64,000 nucleotides of DNA, from contig JAPOQK010000009.1 in assembly GCA_026710795.1 (NCBI GenBank), forward strand, positions 25,334 to 89,333, read 5' to 3'. Under the pieces are notes generated by a model. It was not told the origin of the DNA and did not search any database. It saw nothing but the letters and a program-made list of their open reading frames with translations. A program made the translations under genes and the position numbers. The number at the start of each line of letters is the position of its first letter. Position 1 is the first letter of the stretch. This document shows, one piece after another, positions 7,784 to 16,007 of this stretch. The stretch comes from Candidatus Poribacteria bacterium. GTDB lineage: Bacteria; Poribacteria; WGA-4E; WGA-3G.

Positions 7784-9364
7784 ATGAACTTTGATCCAAT
7801 CAAATTAGAACTTTATAAAAACCTACTTACCTCAGTATCGGAAGAAATGGGTGTTACGCTACAACGGACTGCTTTTTCTCCAAACATCAAGGAACGCCTT
7901 GATTTCTCTTGTGCAGTTTTCGATGGTTCAGGACAAATGGTAGCGCAGGCTGCACATATACCTGTCCATCTGGGTTCAATGCCACTTTCGGTTTTGGCAG
8001 CAATAGAACATACCGACATGAAACCTGGTGACATGATAGTGCTAAATGATCCATATCGTGGTGGTACACACCTTCCGGACATAACTTTGGTTGCTCCAGT
8101 TTTTGGAGAAGAATCTACAAGTTATCCGACTTTTTATGTTGCTAACCGCGCACATCACGCAGATGTCGGGGGTATGACTCCAGGTTCCATGCCACTTGCG
8201 ACAAGTGTGATTCAGGAGGGGATCCGTATTCCGCCAGTAAAACTTGTACGAGGCGGTGAACTGGATACCGATCTGTGGGAATTGATCCTTGCCAATGTGC
8301 GGACACCGACAGAACGTCGTGGGGATATGGAAGCACAACTTGCAGCCAACCGTATCGGTGAACGTAGATTACAAGAAATGGTATCCAAATACGGTGTTCC
8401 AGAAATCAAGTCGTATATGCAAGAGTTATGTGCCTATTCAAGTCGGATGGTTCGTTCATTCTTACGTGACCTCCCTGATGGAAGATACGAATATACAGAT
8501 TATATGGATAACGACGGTATTACTGATGATCCAATTGGGATTCGTGTTGCAATAGAAATTAAAGATGACACAGCAGTTGTTGATTTTACAGGAACATCTG
8601 GACAAGTTCGAGGTTCCGTTAATGCGATATACGCTATAGCGGTCTCAGCAGTCTTTTATACGTTCCGATGTGTTGCTGGTGTTGATGTCCCATCCAATGC
8701 GGGATGCATGGAACCGATCCGAGTTATTGCTCCTGAAGGTAGTGTTATCAATGCTAATTTCCCTGCTGCGGTTGCTGGTGGAAACGTTGAAACCTCGCAG
8801 CGAATCGTTGATGTGCTTTTTGGTGCATTGTCTCAAGCGTGTACAGACCTTATTCCCGCTGCAAGTAGTGGTACTATGAATAACATTACAATAGGTGGAT
8901 ACGATGCATTACGTGAACGGGATTATACATATTATGAGACTATCGCTGGGGGTATGGGTGCACGTCCAACTTGCGATGGGATTGATGCTATTCATACGCA
9001 CATGACGAATACTATGAATACTCCTATTGAGACAATAGAGACGAGTTATCCGTTGCAGGTTGAGAATTACGCGATTCGACAAGGAACTGGTGGTGCTGGA
9101 GAATATCAAGGTGGGTCAGGGATTGTGCGTTCTTTCAGACTTCTCACAAATGCTGAGGTTACCATCCTTTCTGAACGTAGAGTGTTTCATCCTTATGGAT
9201 TGCAAGGTGGGGAACCGGGGCAGTTAGGACGGAACGTGCTAATTCGTGATGAGAAGGAACAACCACTTGACGGGAAAGTTACCTTTTCTGCCCGCGAAGG
9301 TGATGTCATTCAGATTGAAACACCTGGGGGTGGCGGTTACGGAGAACCTGATAATAGTTCGTAG
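7784..9364 (+). CDS. Hydantoinase B / oxoprolinase family protein
   Basis: A 526-residue member of the HyuB (N-methylhydantoinase B, acetone carboxylase alpha-like) family, which hydrolyses or carboxylates small ring or ketone substrates with ATP. Typical blocks are visible: MGVTLQRTAFSPNIKERLDF near residue 25, GDMIVLNDPYRGGTHLPD near 85, NRAHHADVGGMTPGSMP near 120 and the C-terminal GGGGYGEP. The length is normal for the B subunit. No HyuA partner is in the window, so either the A subunit is elsewhere or the family member acts alone. No strong ribosome binding site is seen before the ATG. Confidence 0.9.
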   Translation: MNFDPIKLELYKNLLTSVSEEMGVTLQRTAFSPNIKERLDFSCAVFDGSGQMVAQAAHIPVHLGSMPLSVLAAIEHTDMKPGDMIVLNDPYRGGTHLPDITLVAPVFGEESTSYPTFYVANRAHHADVGGMTPGSMPLATSVIQEGIRIPPVKLVRGGELDTDLWELILANVRTPTERRGDMEAQLAANRIGERRLQEMVSKYGVPEIKSYMQELCAYSSRMVRSFLRDLPDGRYEYTDYMDNDGITDDPIGIRVAIEIKDDTAVVDFTGTSGQVRGSVNAIYAIAVSAVFYTFRCVAGVDVPSNAGCMEPIRVIAPEGSVINANFPAAVAGGNVETSQRIVDVLFGALSQACTDLIPAASSGTMNNITIGGYDALRERDYTYYETIAGGMGARPTCDGIDAIHTHMTNTMNTPIETIETSYPLQVENYAIRQGTGGAGEYQGGSGIVRSFRLLTNAEVTILSERRVFHPYGLQGGEPGQLGRNVLIRDEKEQPLDGKVTFSAREGDVIQIETPGGGGYGEPDNSS

Positions 9365-9407
9365 GTCGGCATTAAGTGTACGTAGTTCGACCATTTAAAA
9401 GAAAAAA

Positions 9408-9429
9408 GGAACGGTTAGAAAACCGCTCC
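9408..9429. terminator. Bidirectional hairpin between convergent genes
   Basis: GGAACGGTT at 9408-9416 pairs with AACCGCTCC at 9421-9429 (one mismatch) in the gap where the hydantoinase B and DUF1552 genes converge. An A-rich flank on the left gives a U-run for minus-strand transcripts. It is a plausible shared terminator, or a small repeat of the kind scattered through the window. Confidence 0.5.
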
Positions 9430-9457
9430 TACCAGTATATATATAGGTTATTGCTAA

Positions 9458-10807
9458 CTAAGATAAACCTTCTAATGTTCCTGTACTATCTCCTAATTTC
9501 CTTAAATTAACGTCCACTCGTTGTAACATAGAAAGCCATAAGTTGTTGAGTGGTGTTTCTTTGGGGTACTCTATATGTCGTCCACCATTTATTGTGCCAC
9601 AACCACCGCCGGACAATAGGATGGGTAGGTCGTGGTGACTATGTCTGTTGCCATCTGAGTTTCCACTACCGTAGCAAATCATAGAATGGTCAAGTAGTGT
9701 GCCTTCACCTTCAGGAACGGAATCAAGTTTTTCCAGCAGATATGCAAGCTGCTCAATGTGGAAGATGTTAATCTTTCGTATTTTATCTATTTTCGCAGCA
9801 TCACCACCATGATGTGAAATGTTATGATGACCATCGGAGATGTTTATTGTCGGATAGGTCTTATTACTGCCTTCATTTGCTAATGCAAAGGTCACAATAC
9901 GGGTTACATCGGTTTGGAATGAGAGAACGATCAGGTCTAACATAAGTCGGACATGTTCCTGAAAATCTGCGGGGATCTTTTCCGGTGCAGAATATTCAAT
10001 GTTTTCTATAGGTGGGAATTTTTCAGCGGATGCGATTCTCATTTCAATGTCTCGTATGGCAGTGAAATATTCATCAAGTTTTCGCGCGTCGTTTCCGCTT
10101 ACGTTGTGGATTAGGTCCTTGGAATCTTGTTTCACAAAATCAAGGATGCTTTTTCGTTCTTCATCGCGTTGTAATATTGCTGCGTTAGGTTCAGTAGAGA
10201 ACATACGGTCAAAGGCAAGTCTTGGATTAACCTCTTTTGGCAGGGGTTGAGTTGCTGACTTCCACGACATTGTTGCAGAATATACGCAGCTATAACCGGA
10301 ATCACAATTACCAGCTCTATAGCCGGGTTCAATGCCGAGTTCCAACGAAGGAATACGTGTTTGGTCACCTATTTGTGAAGCTGCTGCTTGGTCAACAGAG
10401 ATTCCAGCATGTATGTCTGTACCACTTGTTTTTCGAGGTTGTGCTCCTGTCAGGTATGCAGCCATTGCTCTTGCATGATCTCCACCACCATCACCATTTG
10501 CGCGTGCCTTATCTGCAGTTAGTCCACTGAGAACCAACGTTTTATCTTTGACGTTTTGCAACGGTTTCAAGATTTCAGTAAGTTCAAAGTTTGCACCAAT
10601 CTGTTCAGGTTTCCATTTTTCCATTATTTTCCCGTTAGGACTATAAAGGAATGCCATCCGATTTGGCGCAGTTTGCGTTGACACCTCTTTTGTAGATGCA
10701 GTTGCAAAACTTGTGAGTGGTCCCATTGATTCTAACCACGGTAGGGCAACGCTGACACCTAATCCTCGTAAAAATGTTCTGCGTGAAAGTTGTTTAGAAA
10801 AATCCAT
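9458..10807 (-). CDS. DUF1552 protein with Tat-type signal
   Basis: A 449-residue DUF1552 family protein. The N-terminus SRRTFLRGLGVSVALPW carries a twin-arginine export motif, so a folded periplasmic protein is expected. DUF1552 proteins are abundant in Planctomycetes and Verrucomicrobia, usually paired with DUF1592-type cytochrome proteins, and their sulfatase/alkaline-phosphatase-like fold is of unknown activity. The same pairing is seen here, with the DUF1592 gene upstream on the same strand. His-rich regions (NISDGHHNISHHGGD; GNRHSHHDLP) could bind metal. GAGGTAAAG precedes the ATG. It lies 16 bp after the SMP-30 gene, so is likely in one transcript with it. Confidence 0.88.
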   Translation of the reverse strand: MDFSKQLSRRTFLRGLGVSVALPWLESMGPLTSFATASTKEVSTQTAPNRMAFLYSPNGKIMEKWKPEQIGANFELTEILKPLQNVKDKTLVLSGLTADKARANGDGGGDHARAMAAYLTGAQPRKTSGTDIHAGISVDQAAASQIGDQTRIPSLELGIEPGYRAGNCDSGYSCVYSATMSWKSATQPLPKEVNPRLAFDRMFSTEPNAAILQRDEERKSILDFVKQDSKDLIHNVSGNDARKLDEYFTAIRDIEMRIASAEKFPPIENIEYSAPEKIPADFQEHVRLMLDLIVLSFQTDVTRIVTFALANEGSNKTYPTINISDGHHNISHHGGDAAKIDKIRKINIFHIEQLAYLLEKLDSVPEGEGTLLDHSMICYGSGNSDGNRHSHHDLPILLSGGGCGTINGGRHIEYPKETPLNNLWLSMLQRVDVNLRKLGDSTGTLEGLS

Positions 10808-10823
10808 ATTTTCTTTACCTCAT

Positions 10824-11867
10824 CTAAAATAGGGGTGCACCTTGTGCTTCTACATAAACTGAATATAGAGACTGACTTGCAGTCATAAAGAGTCTGTTCC
10901 TTTTAACGCCTCCAAAACAGATATTGGAACAAATTTCTGGGAGATGGATTTTGCCAATCATTGTTCCATCTGGCGCGAAGATATGGACTCCATCGTAACC
11001 TTCACCGACCCAACCTGCACCAGCCCACACATTCCCATCAACATCACACCGAAGACCATCAGCATTACCGGGTGCTGTCTCATAGAACACCTCTTTTTTA
11101 CCCAGACGTTTACCTTCAAAGACATCAAAGACAACGATGTTTTTGGGTGGACCTGTGTCAGCAATATAGAGTTTTTCAAAGTCTGGTGAAAAGCATAAGC
11201 CATTCGGTCTTTCAAGATCACTTGTAACAACCGTTGCCTTACCAGTGTCCGGATTGAGGCGGTAGACAGAGGTAGGTAATTCAAATTCGGCTTTATGTCC
11301 TTCGTAATTATAAAGGATACCGTATCCAGGATCGGTAAACCAGATATGTCCATCAGGATGAACAACCACATCGTTAGGTGCGTTGAACCGTTTACCCTCA
11401 AAGTTATCAATGAGTACGGTTAAGGACCCATCATATTCAGTTCGTGTGACGCGCCGTGTGCCGTGTTCACAACTGATGAGTCTCCCTTGACGATCTCGTG
11501 TATGTCCGTTGGTATAGTTAGAAGGTTTGCGGTAGACACTTACTTTTCCTGTTGCTTCCTGCCATTTCAGGATACGATTGTTAGGAATGTCACTCCAGAG
11601 CAGATAGCCGCCATCACCGAACCATACAGGTCCCTCTGACCAACGCGCACCTGTCCACAACCGTTCTACAACAGTATTTCCAATTTTGTATTTGGCAAAA
11701 CGCGGATCAATAACTTCAATGGCAGGATCAGGATACCGTTGAATGGATTTCCCATCTGTATCTGCCCAACTTGAAAATGCCCCTACAGATCCTAATAAAG
11801 GTAAGGCTGCACCCATACCAAGGTTGCGAATAAATGACCTGCGTGTATGTTGTTTTGAAGCACTCAT
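10824..11867 (-). CDS. SMP-30/gluconolactonase family protein, Tat-exported
   Basis: A 347-residue six-bladed beta-propeller of the SMP-30/gluconolaconase/LRE family, expected to hydrolyse sugar lactones. The N-terminus has a twin-Arg motif (TRRSFIRNLGMGAALPLLG), placing it in the periplasm. Typical metal-binding blade motifs are visible: WSEGPVWF, NAPNDVVVHPDG, GLCFSPD and GNADGLRCDVDG. The start at 11867 has AAAGGTG upstream; that site lies inside the 3' arm of a perfect hairpin at 11875-11908. It stands between the zincin lipoprotein and DUF1552 genes in a same-strand cluster. Confidence 0.9.
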   Translation of the reverse strand: MSASKQHTRRSFIRNLGMGAALPLLGSVGAFSSWADTDGKSIQRYPDPAIEVIDPRFAKYKIGNTVVERLWTGARWSEGPVWFGDGGYLLWSDIPNNRILKWQEATGKVSVYRKPSNYTNGHTRDRQGRLISCEHGTRRVTRTEYDGSLTVLIDNFEGKRFNAPNDVVVHPDGHIWFTDPGYGILYNYEGHKAEFELPTSVYRLNPDTGKATVVTSDLERPNGLCFSPDFEKLYIADTGPPKNIVVFDVFEGKRLGKKEVFYETAPGNADGLRCDVDGNVWAGAGWVGEGYDGVHIFAPDGTMIGKIHLPEICSNICFGGVKRNRLFMTASQSLYSVYVEAQGAPLF

Positions 11868-11874
11868 AAGTATC

Positions 11875-11908
11875 ACCTTTGATGTGTATTTTACCACACA
11901 TCAAAGGT
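11875..11908 (-). promoter_or_regulatory. Perfect 13-bp hairpin that includes the SMP-30 ribosome binding site
   Basis: ACCTTTGATGTGT at 11875-11887 is the exact reverse complement of ACACATCAAAGGT at 11896-11908, with an 8-base loop. On the minus-strand transcript the 3' arm ends in AAAGGT, which is the ribosome binding site seven bases before the SMP-30 start. The hairpin also lies 14 bases after the stop of the upstream gene. It could attenuate translation of the SMP-30 gene or partly terminate the transcript; there is no U-tract. Confidence 0.55.
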
Positions 11909-11922
11909 GTTGTCAAGTCAAT

Positions 11923-12969
11923 TTACATGCGATTTAGAGATACATAACGTGCACCGTAGGTTTTCATGATCCGATTACGAATAAAGTCGTACTTTGCAGG
12001 GTTTATGGAACGAAGTCTATCTGGATAGACAAGATAGAATGCGAGGGTTTCCGCCATATCTTCGTTCGGGTTTTTTGTATGAGCGTAATCGGATACAAAT
12101 GTTTTTCTATCTTTATTTGTTGACCAACCTTCTTCATTCTTCGGATCTTTATACCAACCTCCAAGTTCTTGCCAGTTGTTTTTTAGTTGTGCAGGAAAAA
12201 GATGAGACCATAAAAAATGCGCTTTTTCATGTGCGATTACGCGACGAGTATCACTCGTATAATTGCGATTAAACATTGACTGTACTAATTCAATATACTG
12301 ATTAGTTGTCCATGCGACCCCCGCTGCTCTGATGTCATCATCAATCCTACAAATTATATACTTTAATTGCGGAACTTTATGTAATGCCTGTGGGAAATCT
12401 TCAAAAACAGAAATCAGCAGCATCAGGTCTTTATTCTCAAAATCTGCATAGTGTCTTGTGTTTTCTTTTGTTGTAAGTTGGGTTAGGATCTCGTAGGATG
12501 GTATATCAACTATTATATCATACCTTTCTTTTAATATCGTTACGAGGGCAGATCTATTCGTGCCATTTTCACTAATGTACACAACGGCAGCATTAAACAA
12601 ACGTCTTTCAGGTGCTAAAATATCTACCGCACCTTCATTTGGGAAAACATCACTGCTAATCGCAACGGTTTTCATATTATTTCGAGATTCTATCTGGATA
12701 TCATTTTGCATTTCATCATGACTTATTGTCCATTTCGATGGTATTAATTTCTCACCAGGATTTGGAGATATTGATTCCAAGATATTTTCCAAGGTTTGAG
12801 CATGTATTGTTGACCACGTAGAATCTAAATGGATAGAATATTTATATGCAAGTTGCTCAATCGGATTATCTTTACGGATTTCAAGTGGAACTGTATAACA
12901 ACCTATTTGAATTATCAGAATTGTAAAGAAAACGATATATATTAATGGAAACAAAAATTTTCTATGCAT
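11923..12969 (-). CDS. Putative zinc metallopeptidase lipoprotein
   Basis: A 348-residue protein with a lipoprotein signal (hydrophobic core, then IQIGC as lipobox). The C-terminal half has a zincin signature: VIAHEKAHFLW (HExxH, about residue 236) followed about 50 residues later by DYAHTKNPNEDMAETLAFYL, whose Glu would be the third ligand. This arrangement resembles the anthrax-lethal-factor-like/Mlc-titration-factor type zincin families. The N-terminal 190 residues are unfamiliar. It sits four bases after the DUF1592 gene, so is surely co-transcribed with it. AAGGAT precedes the ATG. Substrate unknown. Confidence 0.72.
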   Translation of the reverse strand: MHRKFLFPLIYIVFFTILIIQIGCYTVPLEIRKDNPIEQLAYKYSIHLDSTWSTIHAQTLENILESISPNPGEKLIPSKWTISHDEMQNDIQIESRNNMKTVAISSDVFPNEGAVDILAPERRLFNAAVVYISENGTNRSALVTILKERYDIIVDIPSYEILTQLTTKENTRHYADFENKDLMLLISVFEDFPQALHKVPQLKYIICRIDDDIRAAGVAWTTNQYIELVQSMFNRNYTSDTRRVIAHEKAHFLWSHLFPAQLKNNWQELGGWYKDPKNEEGWSTNKDRKTFVSDYAHTKNPNEDMAETLAFYLVYPDRLRSINPAKYDFIRNRIMKTYGARYVSLNRM

Positions 12970-12973
12970 GGTA

Positions 12974-15385
12974 TTATCCTTTTGTTCCGCGTCGTAAAAG
13001 AAACGGATCGCTTTTGACTATTGCTGTAATCAATACGGATATTTTATAGTCTTTTGTTTCAAGTTCATTTACAATGTGTTCAATCGTTGGACGATCATAA
13101 TACTCTAAACCTCTGCCTATGGCATAGATTAACATCTTTTCTGTTACACATTGTGCGAACTGTCTTTTTCTGTTTTTAAGAATTTGTTTTAGATCAGTAA
13201 TACCTTCAAATGATGTACCGTCTGGTAGTTGTCCGGCAGTGTCTATTTCCTTCTCTCCATCCTTCGTTCGGTACTTTCCAATGGCATTGTAGTTTTCCAT
13301 TGCAAACCCGATAGGATCCATTTTTGCGTGGCAGTTTGCACAAGCAGGATCATCTCTGTGTTGTTCAAGACGTTCTCTGAGTGTGGTACCGGTAATGGCA
13401 TCATGTTCCTCTTCCAATTCGGGAACATCTGGCGGTGGTGGAGGTGGTGGTGCACCGAGTATCTGTTCTAAAACCCAACGACCTCTTTTTACAGGTGAGG
13501 TGCGTGTCGGATTAGAGGTTACTGTCAAGACACTGGCGTGTGTGAGGATACCTCCACGCGGGTGTTTTTGTAATGCAACGCGTTGAAAAGCATCGCCTTT
13601 AATCGGTTCTCCTTGGGCATTCCTCCAAATCTCGTAATGTCCTGCCAAACGCTGGTTTAGAAAAGTATAGTCGGCATCAAGTAGATCAAGGATACTGCGA
13701 TCTTCACGGAATATTGACTCCAGAAATAGTTTTGTCTCTTTCATCATATCTGCACGTAGTTTTGGATTGAATGTCGGAAAACGTTTTGGATCAGGTGTAA
13801 CGGTTTCCAGTCGTTGAATCTGTAGCCATTGTGCGCCAAAGTTCGTAGCTAATTCGTTTGCTTTTGGATCAGCGAGCATTCGTATGATTTGGGTTTCAAG
13901 TGATTCGGTTAGTTGGTTTTTCTCAGCGAGTTCAAGGAGTTCGTCATCTGGGATGCTGCTCCATAAGAAATAGGATAGCCGAGATGCGAGATGAAATTCA
14001 TCAATCGGATGTGGTTCTTCGGTTTGTGGACGATCATCTAATTCTAATCGGAATAAAAACTTTGGTGAACATAGTATAACTTTAATCGCTTGTTGGATAG
14101 CTGCTTCCCATTTTGCACCTTCTGCTTGAAAAGATTCCGCAAACTGAACGAGTTCTTCTATTTCCTGATTGCTGGGTGGACGACGATATGCTTTTCGGAG
14201 TAATCTTGTTAACACCTCACGTGTCTGTTCTGTTTGAGAAATGTCTGGTGTGCATGCTAATATTTTTAGATGCGATTCGGGTCTGGTTTCCAGCGGTCCT
14301 ACCGATGTGATAGCACGAATGTGAAGTATTGCTTGTGGTTCACCCTGTTCAGGTTTTACCATAGCAATTCCTGCCAATTGGATATTCGGTACTCGACTAA
14401 CAAGGTGTCTGATTGTCTGAAGTTTCTTTGGATCACGCGCTGTAATTTCAAATATTTCTAAAATTTTAATTCCTTGTTGCACATTAGGGTCTACACCGAT
14501 TAACTGTGAGAGTTCCTCTGGTGAAGAGACATCTTCAAGGTTCTCACCTTGAATGAAGAGTGCCACGTGGACGGGTATTTCACTCTCTGTTTCAACATAA
14601 ACCGTTGCCCGTAAATATGTTTCTACATCGTGTAAGAGTTTGAGAGTGGAAGCGTTTGCTTTAAATGGTCCAGATAACCAAGGTTCTGTTGATTTTGGAT
14701 CAAGCGGACGAAAACGCTGATCTCGAACACTATCGTGACGTGGGAGTAGGTATTTTGTATTCAGGTAATTTGTGGAGGGTTTGGGTGGATCAAGAATGAT
14801 AACTCGTGTCGCTATTGCTTCTGCTGCTTCGAGATACCGTTCCATTAACAGTGGTGACATCGTCAGCACATCACCGATGTTATCAAATCCGTGTCCCACA
14901 TCATCTGCAGGAAAACTTTCGGTCGGATCAAAATCTGCCCCCAATAAATCTCTAACGCTGTTTCTGTATTCGACTTTATTGAGTCTGCGGACGGTTACGC
15001 GACCGGGATCCGGTTTAGCGTTGCGGCTTGCATCCTCAAAAACCGCATTGATGTGTTGGACAAACGATTCCATTTCTTCCAATGAAGGTTGCTCGTTACC
15101 CTCTGGAGGCATGTGACGTGTTTCTACCATTTGAAGCACTATATCCCAGATATCACTATCTTTGATGAGTGACATGTTGTCCTCATAAGAATCAAATCCG
15201 AGACCTGCCTCGGGTTGATCACCTGCATGGCAGCCAAAGCAGTATTTCTCTAAGAATGGGATACCCTCTTTTGCAAAATTTGGAACACGATTTTCACCGA
15301 TACTTGGTTTTAAGGATATAAATATCAGTAGCAAGGTTAGAAAAAGAGGTAATGATAGGTATTTGTAAAGGATTAATGGTTTCAT
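12974..15385 (-). CDS. Planctomycete-type DUF1592 cytochrome c protein
   Basis: An exported protein of about 803 residues with signal peptide, an N-terminal c-type haem motif CFGCH and the ordered DUF1587 (VTVRRLNKVEYRNSVRDLLG), DUF1595, DUF1592 (HLASRLSYFLWSSIPDDELL), DUF1588 (PRGGILTHASVLTVTSN, then KRGRWVLEQILG) and DUF1585 (KMLIYAIGRGLEYYDRP) modules. A second CxxCH, CANCH, lies in the DUF1588 part, after a run of seven prolines. Family members are paired with DUF1552 proteins and are thought to act in periplasmic redox or polymer breakdown, with no proven reaction. The start chosen is the ATG at 15385, which gives a clean signal peptide; an ATG at 15418 is also in frame, and neither has a clear ribosome binding site. 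Confidence 0.9.
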   Translation of the reverse strand: MKPLILYKYLSLPLFLTLLLIFISLKPSIGENRVPNFAKEGIPFLEKYCFGCHAGDQPEAGLGFDSYEDNMSLIKDSDIWDIVLQMVETRHMPPEGNEQPSLEEMESFVQHINAVFEDASRNAKPDPGRVTVRRLNKVEYRNSVRDLLGADFDPTESFPADDVGHGFDNIGDVLTMSPLLMERYLEAAEAIATRVIILDPPKPSTNYLNTKYLLPRHDSVRDQRFRPLDPKSTEPWLSGPFKANASTLKLLHDVETYLRATVYVETESEIPVHVALFIQGENLEDVSSPEELSQLIGVDPNVQQGIKILEIFEITARDPKKLQTIRHLVSRVPNIQLAGIAMVKPEQGEPQAILHIRAITSVGPLETRPESHLKILACTPDISQTEQTREVLTRLLRKAYRRPPSNQEIEELVQFAESFQAEGAKWEAAIQQAIKVILCSPKFLFRLELDDRPQTEEPHPIDEFHLASRLSYFLWSSIPDDELLELAEKNQLTESLETQIIRMLADPKANELATNFGAQWLQIQRLETVTPDPKRFPTFNPKLRADMMKETKLFLESIFREDRSILDLLDADYTFLNQRLAGHYEIWRNAQGEPIKGDAFQRVALQKHPRGGILTHASVLTVTSNPTRTSPVKRGRWVLEQILGAPPPPPPPDVPELEEEHDAITGTTLRERLEQHRDDPACANCHAKMDPIGFAMENYNAIGKYRTKDGEKEIDTAGQLPDGTSFEGITDLKQILKNRKRQFAQCVTEKMLIYAIGRGLEYYDRPTIEHIVNELETKDYKISVLITAIVKSDPFLLRRGTKG

Positions 15386-15517
15386 AGTTATGAGCGTTTT
15401 TATTCTGTTGTAGTTCATCGGTGTAAATAGTAACTGAATTTATGCTTCTGTGTTTATGAATACATTATGTTGCAGTTGATTTCTCTTCATTATCCAATAA
15501 ATTGGTTGTATGATAAA

Positions 15518-15860
15518 CTTGAGTTGAGAATAAGCCGGATTCTGTATATGATGATCATTCATCTGGGATCAATGTTTCCATTAACCTCAAGCGGTTACCC
15601 GGAGACGAGGCGGACACACCTTTAAATGTCTCCATTTTACCTTGCTCCAAACGGGGTTTACCGAGCTCCATAAGTCACCTTATGGACTGGTGCGCTTTTA
15701 CCGCACCGTTTCACCTTTACAACGTTGTTGGACGTTGTAGTCTACTTTCTGTTGCACTTTCCATAGCGTTGCCGCTCCTGGGGGTTACCCAGCATCCTGC
15801 CCTGCGGAGTCCGGACTTTCCTCATCTCATTTTGAGACGCGATCACCTACTCAACTCAAG
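15518..15860 (-). ncRNA. rnpB: RNase P RNA, bacterial class A
   Basis: The minus strand carries the catalytic RNA of RNase P, which matures tRNA 5' ends. The outer P1 helix is formed by CTTGAGTTGAG at 15518-15528 and its exact complement at 15850-15860. Conserved elements read on the minus strand are GAGGAAAGTCCGGACTCC, CAGGATGCTGGGTAAC, GGAAAGTGCAACAGAAAG, the GGTAAACCCC block and the 3' CAGAATCCGGCTTA. The length of 343 nt is normal for type A. A 62-codon plus-strand frame inside it is a shadow. Confidence 0.96.
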
Positions 15861-15947
15861 TATTTCTTAAGGGTAACATATTTTAACTTTGGTCGGCAAT
15901 ATAAATATTGAATTTGGGTTATGGCTTAGATAAGAATTAGTTAAATT

Positions 15948-15989
15948 ATTAGGACTTACACAACCTCAATGGTTCGTGTAAGTCCTAAT
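15948..15989 (-). terminator. Hairpin after nrdJ
   Basis: ATTAGGACTTACAC at 15948-15961 is the exact complement of GTGTAAGTCCTAAT at 15976-15989, with further AACC/GGTT pairing in the loop. It lies 19 bases past the nrdJ stop and probably ends that transcript; an AATTTAAC sequence follows rather than a strong U-run. The GGACTTACAC core resembles the ends of small inverted-repeat elements found in many bacteria. Confidence 0.6.
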
Positions 15990-16007
15990 GATATCAAAGA
16001 GGAGGGT

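Noticed and set aside
8645..9109. Minus-strand frames inside the hydantoinase B gene
   Set aside because: Antisense shadows of a well-supported coding sequence.
15682..15870. 62-codon plus-strand open frame
   Set aside because: It lies inside the RNase P RNA gene on the opposite strand and has no ribosome binding site.
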